From the NCBI GenBank assembly GCA_950295325.1, contig OX485803.1:62761554-62825553 (forward strand): a stretch of 64,000 nucleotides of DNA, written 5' to 3'. The notes beneath the pieces were generated by a model. The model had not been told where the DNA came from. It searched no databases and worked only from the letters and a program-made list of their open reading frames with translations. The translations under genes were made by a program, and so were the position numbers. How positions within the stretch are numbered: position 1 is the stretch's first letter; each line of letters opens with the position of its first letter. Shown here one piece after another: positions 35,604-47,374 of this stretch. The DNA is from Polytrichum commune (taxonomy: Eukaryota > Streptophyta > Polytrichopsida > Polytrichales > Polytrichaceae).

Positions 35604-38600
35604 TAAAACATGCTTCCGTTCTACCACAATCTGATTGAAATTCTAAATTTTGTGGGGACATTGATATCTTCACTCATAAATGATGACAAATGACAATTTT
35701 GTGTTTAGCTTCTCTCCCCCCAACACATCTACTATAATTGTCTATCATCTACAAAAGATTGGCCATTTAATTGCATGCAAGGTTATCATCTGAACCTTGT
35801 GAAGTGTTTACATCTCAAGAAGCATTTTGTATATATTGTAGCTCTCTAGCAGCTTGGGCACCATTTTGCCTAATAATTCATCAAAGTATGAACGTAAGTT
35901 AAGCAGCTCATAAAAATAATATTCTAAAATTGGGCATATTCTAAAAAGAATTTAAATTAGGTTAGACATTCATCCAAGTCACTTTTATGATTCATGGATG
36001 ATTTTCCTAATTTCATCTATGGCGGCTACGATTAACCTAAACACTTCCCTTAACCAACATTCCTTACCCTAAGGTTTGTCTTTACTTGTATGTCAAGATT
36101 CTAGTGAATGTCACTTGCATTATTATGAGTTTAGGCACTCTTTGAATGTTATTTCTTTTTTTTGGACACTTGACAAAATCAAATTCCCATCAATTTAGGC
36201 ACATTTAAAATTAATTATTTTTTGCCCAAGCTACTAGAGAGCTATGGTACTTCAAGAAATGCTTCAATGTCATAGTATCTTTGCAACTTTTTCTCACTAA
36301 TCTTATTTCAACCAATCATATGAAGTTTCTTGGCATCAAAACAATAAGATTTTTTTTGTAATGTTGGATTCTCAAAGTTTTCATTTCTAGGATCATATAA
36401 TTTTGACCAAAAACATGTTCCAAATTTCAAACCATCCGGGGATGCGTCCCTTTGATGATGCCTCACAACTTCACCTTTGTAGTAGTTCTCAATAAGCCCT
36501 TTAATTTTGTTTTCTTGGCACATTTTCAGAAAGCCTTTACCCCTCATGTCCTCTTATCCCCATGCATCTGCAAATTACAAAATCAAATGCATGAATTTGC
36601 ATATGGGACCCCGGGGAGGGCAGTGTGTTAAAAAGTTAAGGATATAGGTGCGAACAACCACTATTTTATAGGGGGATATTACTTTCAATTCTTTCTTTTT
36701 TCACATGCTATCATTATATAATTTTCTACTTTGGGTTAATAGAAAAATGACTTGCGTTACTTATAATTCCAAATTCCTTATTATTCCATACCCTAAAGTA
36801 CTTTAAAGATGTTCAGTGCCATTTTTGATACCCTCTATTACTCTTAAGTCCAATTATAATTTTTTGCCCCCATATTTTAAAAATACCCTATCATTTGTTC
36901 GCATGTATATTGCTACTCCAACCAATGACTACCCTCCCTGGGTATGGGACTTTACAATATAATTTCACAAACGCCAAATCGAAATGTTATACGCCACAAA
37001 TTGGATACACGATTGCATGCAAAACCCCTTTACCCCTAAAGACCAAAGCAAAATCTCCCCAAGATAGGTTAAAATGTTTTAGTCCAATTCCACAAATTAT
37101 ATAGAATAGAAAATATGTACCTCTTATGGTGGATGTGCCTATATGTATGGCATCTTTGTAAAATTTATGATATTTCACAAAACATTTCAATTGTTAACAT
37201 GTCTAAAACTAAAAGATTATAACATAAACGTGTACACTAGTATGGTTAGGCAAAGCCGACTACCTGGACAAAATAATCATTTCTGGCCTTTGGGGCCAGT
37301 GAAGTTAAGTGTAGCTTGAACGCTATTAGAATCAAGCATGTCATTGTGCTACGACTATTAAACACATAGAGTCGTTCCTATGGACATGCTCCCACATCTA
37401 TGCCCGATCAATGAAACACCTTTATCGTAAAAAAAACATTTTAAAACTAATAAAACAATAGATTCGGATTGATCATCATCCTTTAGGGCTTGTGTTATAA
37501 TGTAACATCTAACCAAGCTATCTCTTATACACTTAGTGTAGGGCTTGCCATATGAACAACATATGGCAACCTACCTACTGACCCCCCACCTACATATCTA
37601 TTCAACTACGTACATTCTTGCTCATGTATCTATCACACATGGACGTGTGTCATGTGCATGGACTAAGTTGAACAATTAGTAAGAAGTGTTGAAGAGATAA
37701 GCTCAATATGACATGAGTCACAACACAATTGTGAAATTGAAGTACATGTTAACCTCCAAAGCTTGCCAAATCATAGCTTAGATATGCATGAATGCCATGT
37801 GTGGTTACCCCATTGGTATTGTACATGTTAAACTAGTTCAATAAAAGCCCCATCAAGATCGATTATTTGTGTCATTAAAAATAGCATTCTAAGGAAACCC
37901 GTCATATTGGCACATGATTCATATTTTGTTTCCTTGAATGTGTCATGGTCCACATGGAGACGTGCATGGAGACCAATGTATGTTTATTAAGTTTATTGTT
38001 GTAGCCAATTTAGTGACTATCATTGCCATAAAATATGTATATTCCATTAAAAAAACACTTAAAAATAGAAAGAGATATTATCGATACTAATAAATTGACA
38101 CTAATAATAGAATATGGACTATTTCGTTCATTAAAATAATATAGAAAAAATTGACCCAAAATCATATAATGATGGATATTATGCCTTCTATAAACATGAC
38201 TAGAGTGGACCACACACTATATATTATCATTTTTCCAATTATATTGGGACCCAAGAAAAGAAAAAGAAGAAAAGAAAAGAAAAGAAAAACATTGGTGTTT
38301 TCATAGGTGTGAGAATGTGAGCTTGATTTTCTTAAAGTGACTATGGTTGGTAAAGAACATGTAATTCCATCCTTTGGAGGCCTCATGAAATGAAATTGAT
38401 TTTGGAGTTCCAGGAAGCCAAAAGGCTAATGGGATTGAAAGTACATCGAGATGGTTTCAAACCAATTAATTCCTTAGAGTGGCGGAGTGCGATAGCCTCC
38501 GTGAGATAGAGACTATTATCAACTTAATGATATGATTGGATGAAAGACTTGAGGCTCCCTAATGCTATATTCTTGAATATTCATGGAAATTTATCTCCAT

Positions 38601-39481
38601 TGGGGTCATACAAGGGACACTCCCACGGGTGGGTCACTCTTAAGGAAATCGTGCACCACGTGTGGTAGAGGGGTATATGTTTAGGGGCTATTTACTTCCA
38701 AGGCATGAATTAAAGGTTCACTATGATTGCTTAATTCTCTAAAACGGCCTGTTTGTTTACACCCTACCATTGCTTGTATTTTCCATAACAATGTAATTTA
38801 TTGTAGTCTATATTTTTTAAGTAATAAAAAATTATCCATGTATGTAAATACCATTGCACACATACAAAACCATGCCCATACATACTATTGCAAAACACTT
38901 TTCTTGTAGTCATGAAATTCAAAGGGACTTTAGGCAAAACACAAGCACATCACACTTGCATATTATATACAACCATATCAACAACTAAATTATCATAGAC
39001 CATATGCACTCTAGAAAAATAAATGATTGTGTTTTTTGTTTGTAGGTGTATACAACAAAAACTAAATACTTGTGTGCTAAAAAACACAACACCTGCTTCG
39101 TGGGAGTTTGTGCATGAGGATAAAGAAAATCTTATTTAGGCACAACAAAATGACAACCTCAAAAGCAGACAACCTCTTGCGAATTCAAAACCCCCTAGCT
39201 CCCAATTCTTGATCACATTGAACATGAATCCTATGAACCTAGATTTCATCCCCTATATTAATTCTACAAAAATTAATAGCCCTCATTTTATACCCATCTA
39301 CTTTACTTATAATGGGATTGTCTACTTTTAGTGGACCTTTCATCAATTAGAATTCCTTCATAGTTTTATAAATGTTTCAAATGAATTAAATCCTCCTTAT
39401 ATTGTGCCGCACATCATTTACTTATAATGAAATTGTTTATTTCTAGTGGACCCTTCATTATTTAGAATTCCTTAATATTTT

Positions 39482-42455
39482 TTAAAATATTTCAAATGAA
39501 ATTAATCTTCCCCATATTGTGTTGCACATCGTTTGTAAAATGCAATAAGTGACCCACCTGTGGACACTCCAACATAAAGTGTGCCTTGTTTTTAATTGCA
39601 TTGTAAGAGCAAAAGTGGCACATTCTATCATCAAGATAGGGGTAGTTGACCACCGTCCAATTTCAATTGCACGTCTATGGTTCGCAGTGTAGTAAGCATC
39701 AATGATCTTGCGTTGTGGTGGTGTCAATGGTTGCTTGAAGTACACTTCACATTCGGATTTGATAAAAATCCTTGAAGTGGAGGCAATCCAGTTTCTTCCT
39801 TGATGTTGTTGGGTTGTTGTGGGTTTCCCAATGAGATAGACCCTGTGATGCCTTCCACATGGTTGTAGATTTGTGCGAAGTGTTAAATCCTTGTTTGACT
39901 AGGTGTCAAGAGACTGAGGTTTTTAGACTAACTAGTCAAGAAGAGGGTAGGTGAGCAAACTGTTGTTGAAAAACCATGGTGAGCTTAACAATGTATAAGT
40001 CTATTGGGAGTTCTCCAAATTCGGCCAACAAAATATAACAGGTTGTCGAAGAATGTACTTTGACATGAGATATCATGTATGTCTTCATGTGCTTCTCAAA
40101 AACCTTCCAATGAGAGTTTTTTAAGTCTCCTCCCCAAATTTCAGTACCATATGTGAAAGTTGGAAGCACCAAAGCCTTGAATACATGAGATTTGAGTTCC
40201 CAACATGTACTTCCAACTAGTACTTCTTTCCTTAAAAGTGTTCATCAAGGCTTTCGTACTTGTCATTCTTTGGTATAGTATATGTATATATATGTGGTCC
40301 TATAGTTTCCCAAGGAGTTTCTTTCATTGGGTTTGAAAATCATTTGAATAATGTTGACAATCCATGAAGTCATGATACCTTCTTTAGCCACTAAATTAAA
40401 TAGCCTTGTGATTGGCTCACATAGATCAACTACACTCCATTTCATAAACTCAAGTTTTAATGCATGAATATCTCTTGCCTTGTGATTTGCTAGATCTTTC
40501 ATATTGGCCCATATGTCCCATTCTATAAAAACATATGGAAGTTGAGTGTTTGGGCCCGGGGGGTGCACCTTTCATTAAAAACTAGGAACCACGTCCGTTC
40601 ACAACATATTCTATGAACCCCTTATATATAAATTTTTTCCCCAAATAAAACAAAATTGTTTGGTAAAATCTAGGAATATGCATACAATTTCAATGACAAA
40701 AATACAAATGACAAATATTATATGTGAGAAAATAAAATCTAGTCATTAACATAAGTATCCAAGTATATTTTGAACTCGGGGAGGTGACTATCGGAATTTT
40801 AGAAACCACGTGAGATAAAAAAAAAATAGGATCAATTTAATTCATTAAGGGTAAAATTTATAAATTTGTTAGATCTACCATAGCATTGGAAATATGTCCC
40901 CTACATGATCATATATAAAATAGGGTGGTGAAAAATTCCTTCATTTTAGTAATCAGACAAAAAAAATAGGGTTATAGATATTGGATCCCCCTAAAAGTGT
41001 GTAATAGGATCAATACAATAATTATGGCTTTTGTATTTAGCTTTCTTGTATTTGAATGCAATTATTTTTTTGGAGTAGGTAGTTGTGCAAAATTCTATGT
41101 CATGTCACAAGTAATTGTAATTCTTGTTTTGTTCTATCCGTGTTTAAAACTTGTCTATGTTAGCTTGTATATTTTGTTATCTTCATGTTTATTGGCAACC
41201 CTTTAACTAATACCCAAATGCTATTGGTTGTGTTTTGAATGCTACTTTGAATGGTTTAGGATTGGTATAACTAATTGAAGCCAATTGAATGACAAGATGG
41301 ATGCTATGGAATGTTTGTTGCTGACATAGTCGATTTTGCAATGCTATAGTATTCCGTCCACTATGTGGTACTTGTACAATTTATTAAAAAATATGATGCC
41401 AAAAATTAGCCTATCTAAATAGTTACAAATAAATATAGGGTGCTCAAAAATACGTCAAAGTAGCTTTACATATACAAATAGGGCAGGAAAGTTTATTAAG
41501 AGGTGCATAAATATCCCCCCATTAAATACCCCATTATCGCACGCGGTTACAAAACGTAAGGGGGTGTGATCGCCCCAAGATTTTGAATAATAATGAACCC
41601 CTATCATATAGATAATGTAAAACCCTATCATTCATTAATAAAGTCGTTGAAGACATTTTCATCCCCCGGATGTAACTAAGCATCTAAGTCTATTATATAT
41701 GTCATAGAAGCTAATGCAATTATTGTTTATAAATCTATCATGAATTGACACGCAAGTTTGTAAGTCCACTTTTGATATCAACATACATCAACCCCCATGT
41801 TTGATGGATGGTCCATCAAGTTCATTAGATCCATGTACTCCACCCAACAATTACCAATTTCCTACACATTCTATAACCCTCCCCACAAACCAAACTTTAA
41901 TTGGAGTTTTTTTTGGCAAAATTTTAAATACTTATCTCATAAAGTCTAGTGACCCTACCATACAAGTACAAATGTTGTTATATATTTTCTAGAGGTCCTC
42001 CATACATGTACATAACTACAAATTATAATTTGGGTAGCATATGTATATGTAGTACATAAAAGTTCAAATGAATACCCTTTTGGTGCACTCACGTATACTC
42101 ATACATGTTATGAGAGATGCACACACTGGTGTTTGGGTCAAAATGGTCATTGATACTTTGTCCTAAGATGTATAGTTTTGTGCAATAATGTATTGCTTCT
42201 TATGGCGTAAATGAGAGGGTAATATCATCGTTTTTCTTCAAAGCTCTTCCAAAACAATTTTGGGCCACATTTTGGCAAAAGATGTAGTTCCTTTTGCTTG
42301 TGCTCCAAATGAGAGCGTTTCTTATGCCAAATTGTTGTATGGTATTTTTTGAAAGCTATTCTTGAAGTGGGCTCTTTTGGGGGCTGGGACCCAACAATTG
42401 CTAGAGCTTTAAAATAGAATATTGTTTTCCTACAAAAATCACAAGTACACCACAA
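39482..42455 (-). mobile_element. Decayed non-LTR retrotransposon (LINE) of a second family
   Basis: Minus-strand pieces appear in order. At 42455-42225 a linker-like segment ends PKLFWKSFEEK. At 40500-40270 there is an N-terminal RT segment (HKARDIHALKLEF, GIMTSWIVNIIQMIFK, NYRT). At 40172-39936 there is an RT thumb or connection segment (PTFTYGTEIWGG). At 39745-39482 there is a C-terminal segment (RKIIDAYYTANHRRAIEIGRWS). The catalytic palm with YADD/FADD is absent, so the element is internally deleted. An AT-rich stretch of about 1.6 kb separates the first two pieces. No intact frame remains. Confidence 0.75.
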
Positions 42456-43867
42456 ATTGATTGAAGTTGAGCAAATTTCTTAGCCAATGGATCGTGTTCA
42501 TGGGCCCAAGAATAGATTTGAGAATGAAAACCCTAGATGCCATAATTCCACCGCTTCATAGTGATTATGAAGTCAAGGCAGCTGAACATAATTTATCAAC
42601 TTAATAATGTTATGAGATGATTTACACACATCTAGAGACTGAAAGTTCACATAATATCAAAACATTTGCTTAGAGGGTGCAAGCATGATAAAGTGGACCA
42701 AGAAAGTGCTCTCCGGTTAATGTAAATTTGGAGGTGTCATTAGAAAGTGACCATTATTAAATATAAGTGGGATTCTTCTAAGGATATAGAAATATTTTTC
42801 TTAAAGTACACTAGTATAGGAAGCAAGTGAGTGAAAGAAAAGTGAAGAATACATGTGTTTTAGAATATCTACATGCAAATTTTCAACACCTACACAAAAC
42901 TATCAAGATTTGCAAGTGGTTGAAAGTGACATATAAGTAGTCTCATAATAATATATTAAATCAAAATTCTTGTATGATGACCTAGAACATACCTGTATAC
43001 ATATATTTATTGGAAAAAATCAACACAACTATTCATTATAATGTAAGAAATACTTGCATGAAACAAAAATTTGGCAACTTTACCTAGGAATATTATTTGA
43101 ATAGTGGTAAATTAATTTCTAATATATTATAATTTTATTTTAAGCATTACAGAGTATGAATTTGATGTTTTCAATAAAAAAATGTTTGATCCACTAGTTC
43201 TAATGCAAGGACCACTAGAAATGCAAGTGAGATTAACGAGAGAATCATGGAAAAGCATCCAAATTCTTATCATCATTGGAAGCCTAGGTGTAAATCAAGG
43301 AAAAATCATCCAACTTGGGGATCCAGATTTAGCAACCTACAATCATCCATTGATTGGAAAGCTTCACACGGCCATTAATAAACTTGGATTCCTTTCAATT
43401 TAGAATCATTAGGTCTACAAAGCATATTAAGTACAGTTTTAATAAATATATAGATATTTTACATGATATAGAGTGGAATAAAGGTCCATGTTCCATGTGG
43501 TTCCCTTTTTGTTCTCTAATGTTCTCTCCCACGTTTTCATGATATCAACATGCGGTGAGTTGACTTAGAACAATTGAGTGCAAGGATCAAAGATTGTCCA
43601 CTTTTATGTGCTTGCCCCCTACAGTCATGATAAAGATTTCCTAAGAAGATTGCTAGCACTTGAGTGGACATCTTCTTGGGGTGTCACCAACTTTGACAAG
43701 AGGCACAACAAACCGGATTGAATGTATGAAGTGGGCAACTTCTGATACATAACATTACTCACTGTGCACCTCTCGTTCCATGGGCTCTCAAAATATAACA
43801 GTGGAATGCTCGAAAAGTTGTGCAGAGAGACTCAAATTAAAATTAAACTCCCAAAATCTCATTAATA
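42456..43867. other. AT-rich intergenic DNA, nothing recognised
   Basis: No coding signal or repeat structure beyond AT-rich low complexity. A 73-codon open frame at 43182-43403 has no recognisable relation. Confidence 0.4.
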
Positions 43868-45157
43868 TATTATGAGGGCATATCCATTCCCTTGCCATTT
43901 TTATTGGAAGATTGTTTTGAGTTATCCAAATACCACATCTTTGTGAAATGGCAAGTAAATTGTTTGAGTGTTTGGGGGCATGTTACTGGTGATGAGAAAC
44001 ATGAGTGGAATGAGTTTGTGATGTGTTATGGGAGTTTAGTTGGGAGTGTATATTGTGAGAGTTTCAAAGTTTCATTTTTTGGATTTTTGTATTTATATCT
44101 TTGGTATTGCCATACTAATTATGTTTCAAATGGTTGAGTAGAGGTTCAAGGTTGTGCGATCTACTTAGTGTTGTGTAGTATTGTTTCCATAGCCATTGGA
44201 GTCTTGACTTTGAGATGGTTATGAGGTGTTGGCCGGTGTCGTTGTAGGTGTGCTACGTCATGATGGATTTGGAAGGTATTTTATATGTGGGCTATGACAT
44301 TTTCCAAGTTGCATTCATTGGTGTGCATGTGACATAGAGGTATAGTTTCTGGTGAGGGGATATATCTAATTTCCCTTATTTGTTCATGGTTGATGTTAAG
44401 TAGTAGTATGTTGGTATAATGTAGGTGTTGTTTGTAAGTCCAGTATTGTGTTAGGAGTAAAATTTTATTGATTTTTGGTGTTTTGGTTGTTCCAAGGGGA
44501 AAACTCTCTTTGTGGTAGCTATTTGTTATATATCACTTCGTTTGGGAATGTCCAGTGGCATAAGTAGGATGTGAACGTTATCGTAATTTTGCATTTATCT
44601 TCATATTTGCGAGGGCAGTCTTTTAGAATGGTGTGTATTGGGAAGTGTGTGGGGTCTTCAAGAATAGAGGAGGGAGGTTTTGGAAAGTTTGGGTGTGATG
44701 GGGGTAAGGGGTGATTAATGCATGCTTGTGGCCGGGGTGGATGTGATGGTTTTGTATCCTGTACTTTGTTCTTTAGGGTGTATGGCCTAGTGTGTGTTAG
44801 GCACTTGTCGGCACATTGGTTTTGGCATGAGGGCTCGCAGAATAGTAGTTTGGCATAGTTTAGGGAGGTTTTTTCTGCTTTAGTGGGTGTGGAGTATTAG
44901 TATTGGAATTTGTTGTAAGTCATTAGTTGTATTCCATTAGGGTTAGTTATGTGTAATATTAATTTGTGTAAGTATTTAATGGTAGTGTGGGGTTTAGTGT
45001 TGGTGTATTTCTAGCTTGAAGCAACCATTGTGTTTCTAGTGATGTGGGAAAGAGGAGGAATTTGTTGAGTGTGCTTTTGAGATGCCCCTCCCCTGGGCGG
45101 TTTTAAGTAGGTAGAGAGTTCAGGTGATTGGTGATCTTATATAGTCATGGCGTGAGA
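43868..45157 (-). mobile_element. Older antisense LINE copy, upstream part
   Basis: The minus strand aligns collinearly with the full-length LINE from about 54915 to 56240. Examples: the segment at 44160-44210 corresponds to 55830-55880, and 44480-44520 to 55550-55590 (TGGAACAACCAAAACAC). It is diverged and frame-broken. It ends at the 13-bp site TCATGGCGTGAGA, where the younger LINE was inserted, and resumes at 58746. Its left limit near 43868 is where similarity stops. Confidence 0.88.
45145..45157. repeat. LINE target-site duplication, left copy
   Basis: TCATGGCGTGAGA recurs exactly at 58746-58758. The two copies rejoin the interrupted antisense LINE without a gap, which fixes the limits of the insertion. 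Confidence 0.92.
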
Positions 45158-45454
45158 GGAGGCCGGAGCGATGCACCCGACGGAGCTCCCCGCCGCCGCA
45201 GAACCCACACCAACAAGCACCGATCGCAAGAGAAGAGACAATCACAGATGCAACTACCGGCGCCAACCACAAACAGACAATGCGAGCATGTGCAGCGAGA
45301 GATCCAGTGCAGAATAGCTGTATTTGCAAGGCAGTACCAAGAGTTCAACAAAAATGTCGCTGCCAAGAACAACTCTTCGCAACCCTAATAGTGTTATGTA
45401 CACTGATCTACCTTAACCCGGCAACAACACACTACCAACTCTATCCTCGCCCTA

Positions 45455-46990
45455 GCACTAACGCCACCTTCCCCTCCCCTGACTCTGATCCAAGCACGCA
45501 TCTTGTCAACCTCCTCCGATACACGCCAGCGGCCCAACCTAGAAGATGGCACACCCACAACACGCACCCTGCCAGCCTCCTCCGACATACACCAGATGCC
45601 CAACTTCGGAGATGGTACACTCGACGCACACCTCCTGCCAACCTCCTCCGGCAAACTCCAGAGGCTCAACCTCGGAGCTGGCACACCCGAAGTCGGCACG
45701 GCTACATCCCCGCTTCACAACAATCGCGCCCCACCACCGGAGCTCCCTCCAGAAGCAAAGGCGGCACATCAAGCTCTGCACACACCAACCACGAACCCAA
45801 CTCAGATTCACGCGCCACAAGGTACCGCAAAACCCTAAACTATACATTGCTACTACACTACCACTCACAACAGCTCATACAATTACAGGCCTTTACAAGA
45901 CCCACACAAAGCAACTTCATACAGAAACGTCCTCAAGTCCCTCCATACAATATGCCCAACACACACAGAACATACAAAAGTACACTCACCATAACTCGCC
46001 ACACGCAGTTCGCCCACCTCCACCAGCTGCACACGCACATCGTCGCCCGCAACACACAACACACAACCCACTCACACAAGCAAAATCCCACACACAGACA
46101 ACAACTCGGTGTACCAACCATCCACCAACATTACACAACACCCATACAACAGGAAAAACCCAACTCCCATCCCACCACCCAACAACCACAACCCAATGGC
46201 TCCCACACCAACCAAAAAACCACCACTTCCCGTAGGTTCACATCTCCCAGGCACACACACAACACCTTCGAACCAGAACCGGAATCAATCCTGCCCAGCC
46301 CTCTGCTTCAGCCCCCAACAACATACCCACAACAACACCCACACAACATCACACATAACGAAACAACATCACACAAAAACCTCAACAACCACTTACCATA
46401 GCTCGCCAGCAACTGCGTACCCGACTCCACCAGCCGCCTGCACTCCACCGATCAAGAACAAACAACCACACACAAACGCACGCCTCCCGCACAACGCATC
46501 ACGTCGCCAAGCCAACCATCGACCAACACATCACACTTCCTACAAACAAAAATTACCAGCCACAACACACACATACCCAGAAACACAAACACTACCATAG
46601 CCCCAATGCTAATACCACCTTTCCCTCCCACGCCTCCGACCTAAGCACGCATCCTTCCAGTCTCCTCCGACGCACACCAGAGGCCAAACATCAGCGATGG
46701 AGTAGCCGACGTCGACACAGCAGCACCCCCGCCTCACAACAACCGCGCCCCACCAATGAAGCTCCCCCCCGATGCACCGGCAGTACACCTAGACTCGCAC
46801 ACATCAACCACACCAATCACGAACTCAGTACCGAACCACACGACAAAAAGTACCGCAACACCCTAAACTATGCAGAACGACTACACTACCACTTACAACA
46901 GCCCACACAACCACATCCCTACACAAGATCCCCATATAGCAACCTCCCACAGAAACACCCCCAAGCCCTCCCACCCAATACACCCAACTA
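45455..46990 (+). repeat. Partly duplicated LINE leader (two units, offset about 1150 bp)
   Basis: A first unit begins near 45455 (ACTAACGCCACCTTCCCCTC) and a second near 46606 (GCTAATACCACCTTTCCCTC). Both continue with AAGCACGCATC, CTCCTCCGA, AACAATCGCGCCCCACCA or a close variant, TACCGCAA and CCCTAAACTAT. The second unit is shorter. A further segment near 45985-46130 resembles 46392-46580. Tandem promoter-like units of this kind are known from some L1 elements; a promoter role here is inferred. Confidence 0.75.
45510..45707 (+). repeat. Three tandem 66-bp units in the LINE leader
   Basis: CCTCCTCCG starts recur at 45510, 45576 and 45642, an exact 66-bp period, with conserved GCCCAAC and GATGGCACAC blocks. 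The second leader unit (near 46660) has only one such segment. The period is a multiple of three, so an open frame runs through (LLRxTPxAQxRRWxT). Confidence 0.85.
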
Positions 46991-47374
46991 CACAAAAACC
47001 CAAAGGTAAACAACGATCCCCTCCGCTACCAATTCACACACCCTGCCCCCCACACCGCACTCATCAATCCAGCTTGGACATGCAGAAAATTGCGACGAAC
47101 ACGAAGTGCCCCAACGGATCAACCCTGCAACGATCAACTGCGACACCAAAATTCCCAGCGAACAGATACGCCACTACTCAACGGAGCATCCCATCGCCAC
47201 AATAACAACCCAGCAAGGCAGCGCACTCCAACCGGCACTGTCTACGTAACCAGCTCCACGCCACCTCCACGGCACATCACACCTACACACACCACACCAC
47301 CATTCAGTCACCCAGCTGCACGATTCCACCCCAACGCGCACAAGGTACTCACAGAATTCTTACACTGGCACCTC

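Larger units (their letters stand above)
32351..39481. other. Intergenic, repeat-rich DNA without genes
   Basis: AT-rich DNA holding MITE copies, a fold-back and microsatellites, each listed separately. An AAGAAA-type run lies at about 38255-38290. Small open frames show no protein-like composition. A diverged tandem duplication (about 116 bp, units near 39302-39416 and 39417-39533) lies at the right edge, at the end of the LINE remnant. Confidence 0.5.

Noticed and set aside
43868-45157. Twin-priming 5' inversion of the young LINE
   Set aside because: The inverted segment corresponds to sequence that is also present intact in the young copy. It is strongly diverged and continues on the far side of the insertion, so it is a separate older copy.
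45280-46401. 373-codon open frame in the LINE leader, and overlapping ones at 45546-46235 and 46109-46600
   Set aside because: A/C-rich sequence rarely forms stops in any sense frame. Three frames are open at once, the content is low complexity, and the region is a diverged leader duplication. No domain is seen.
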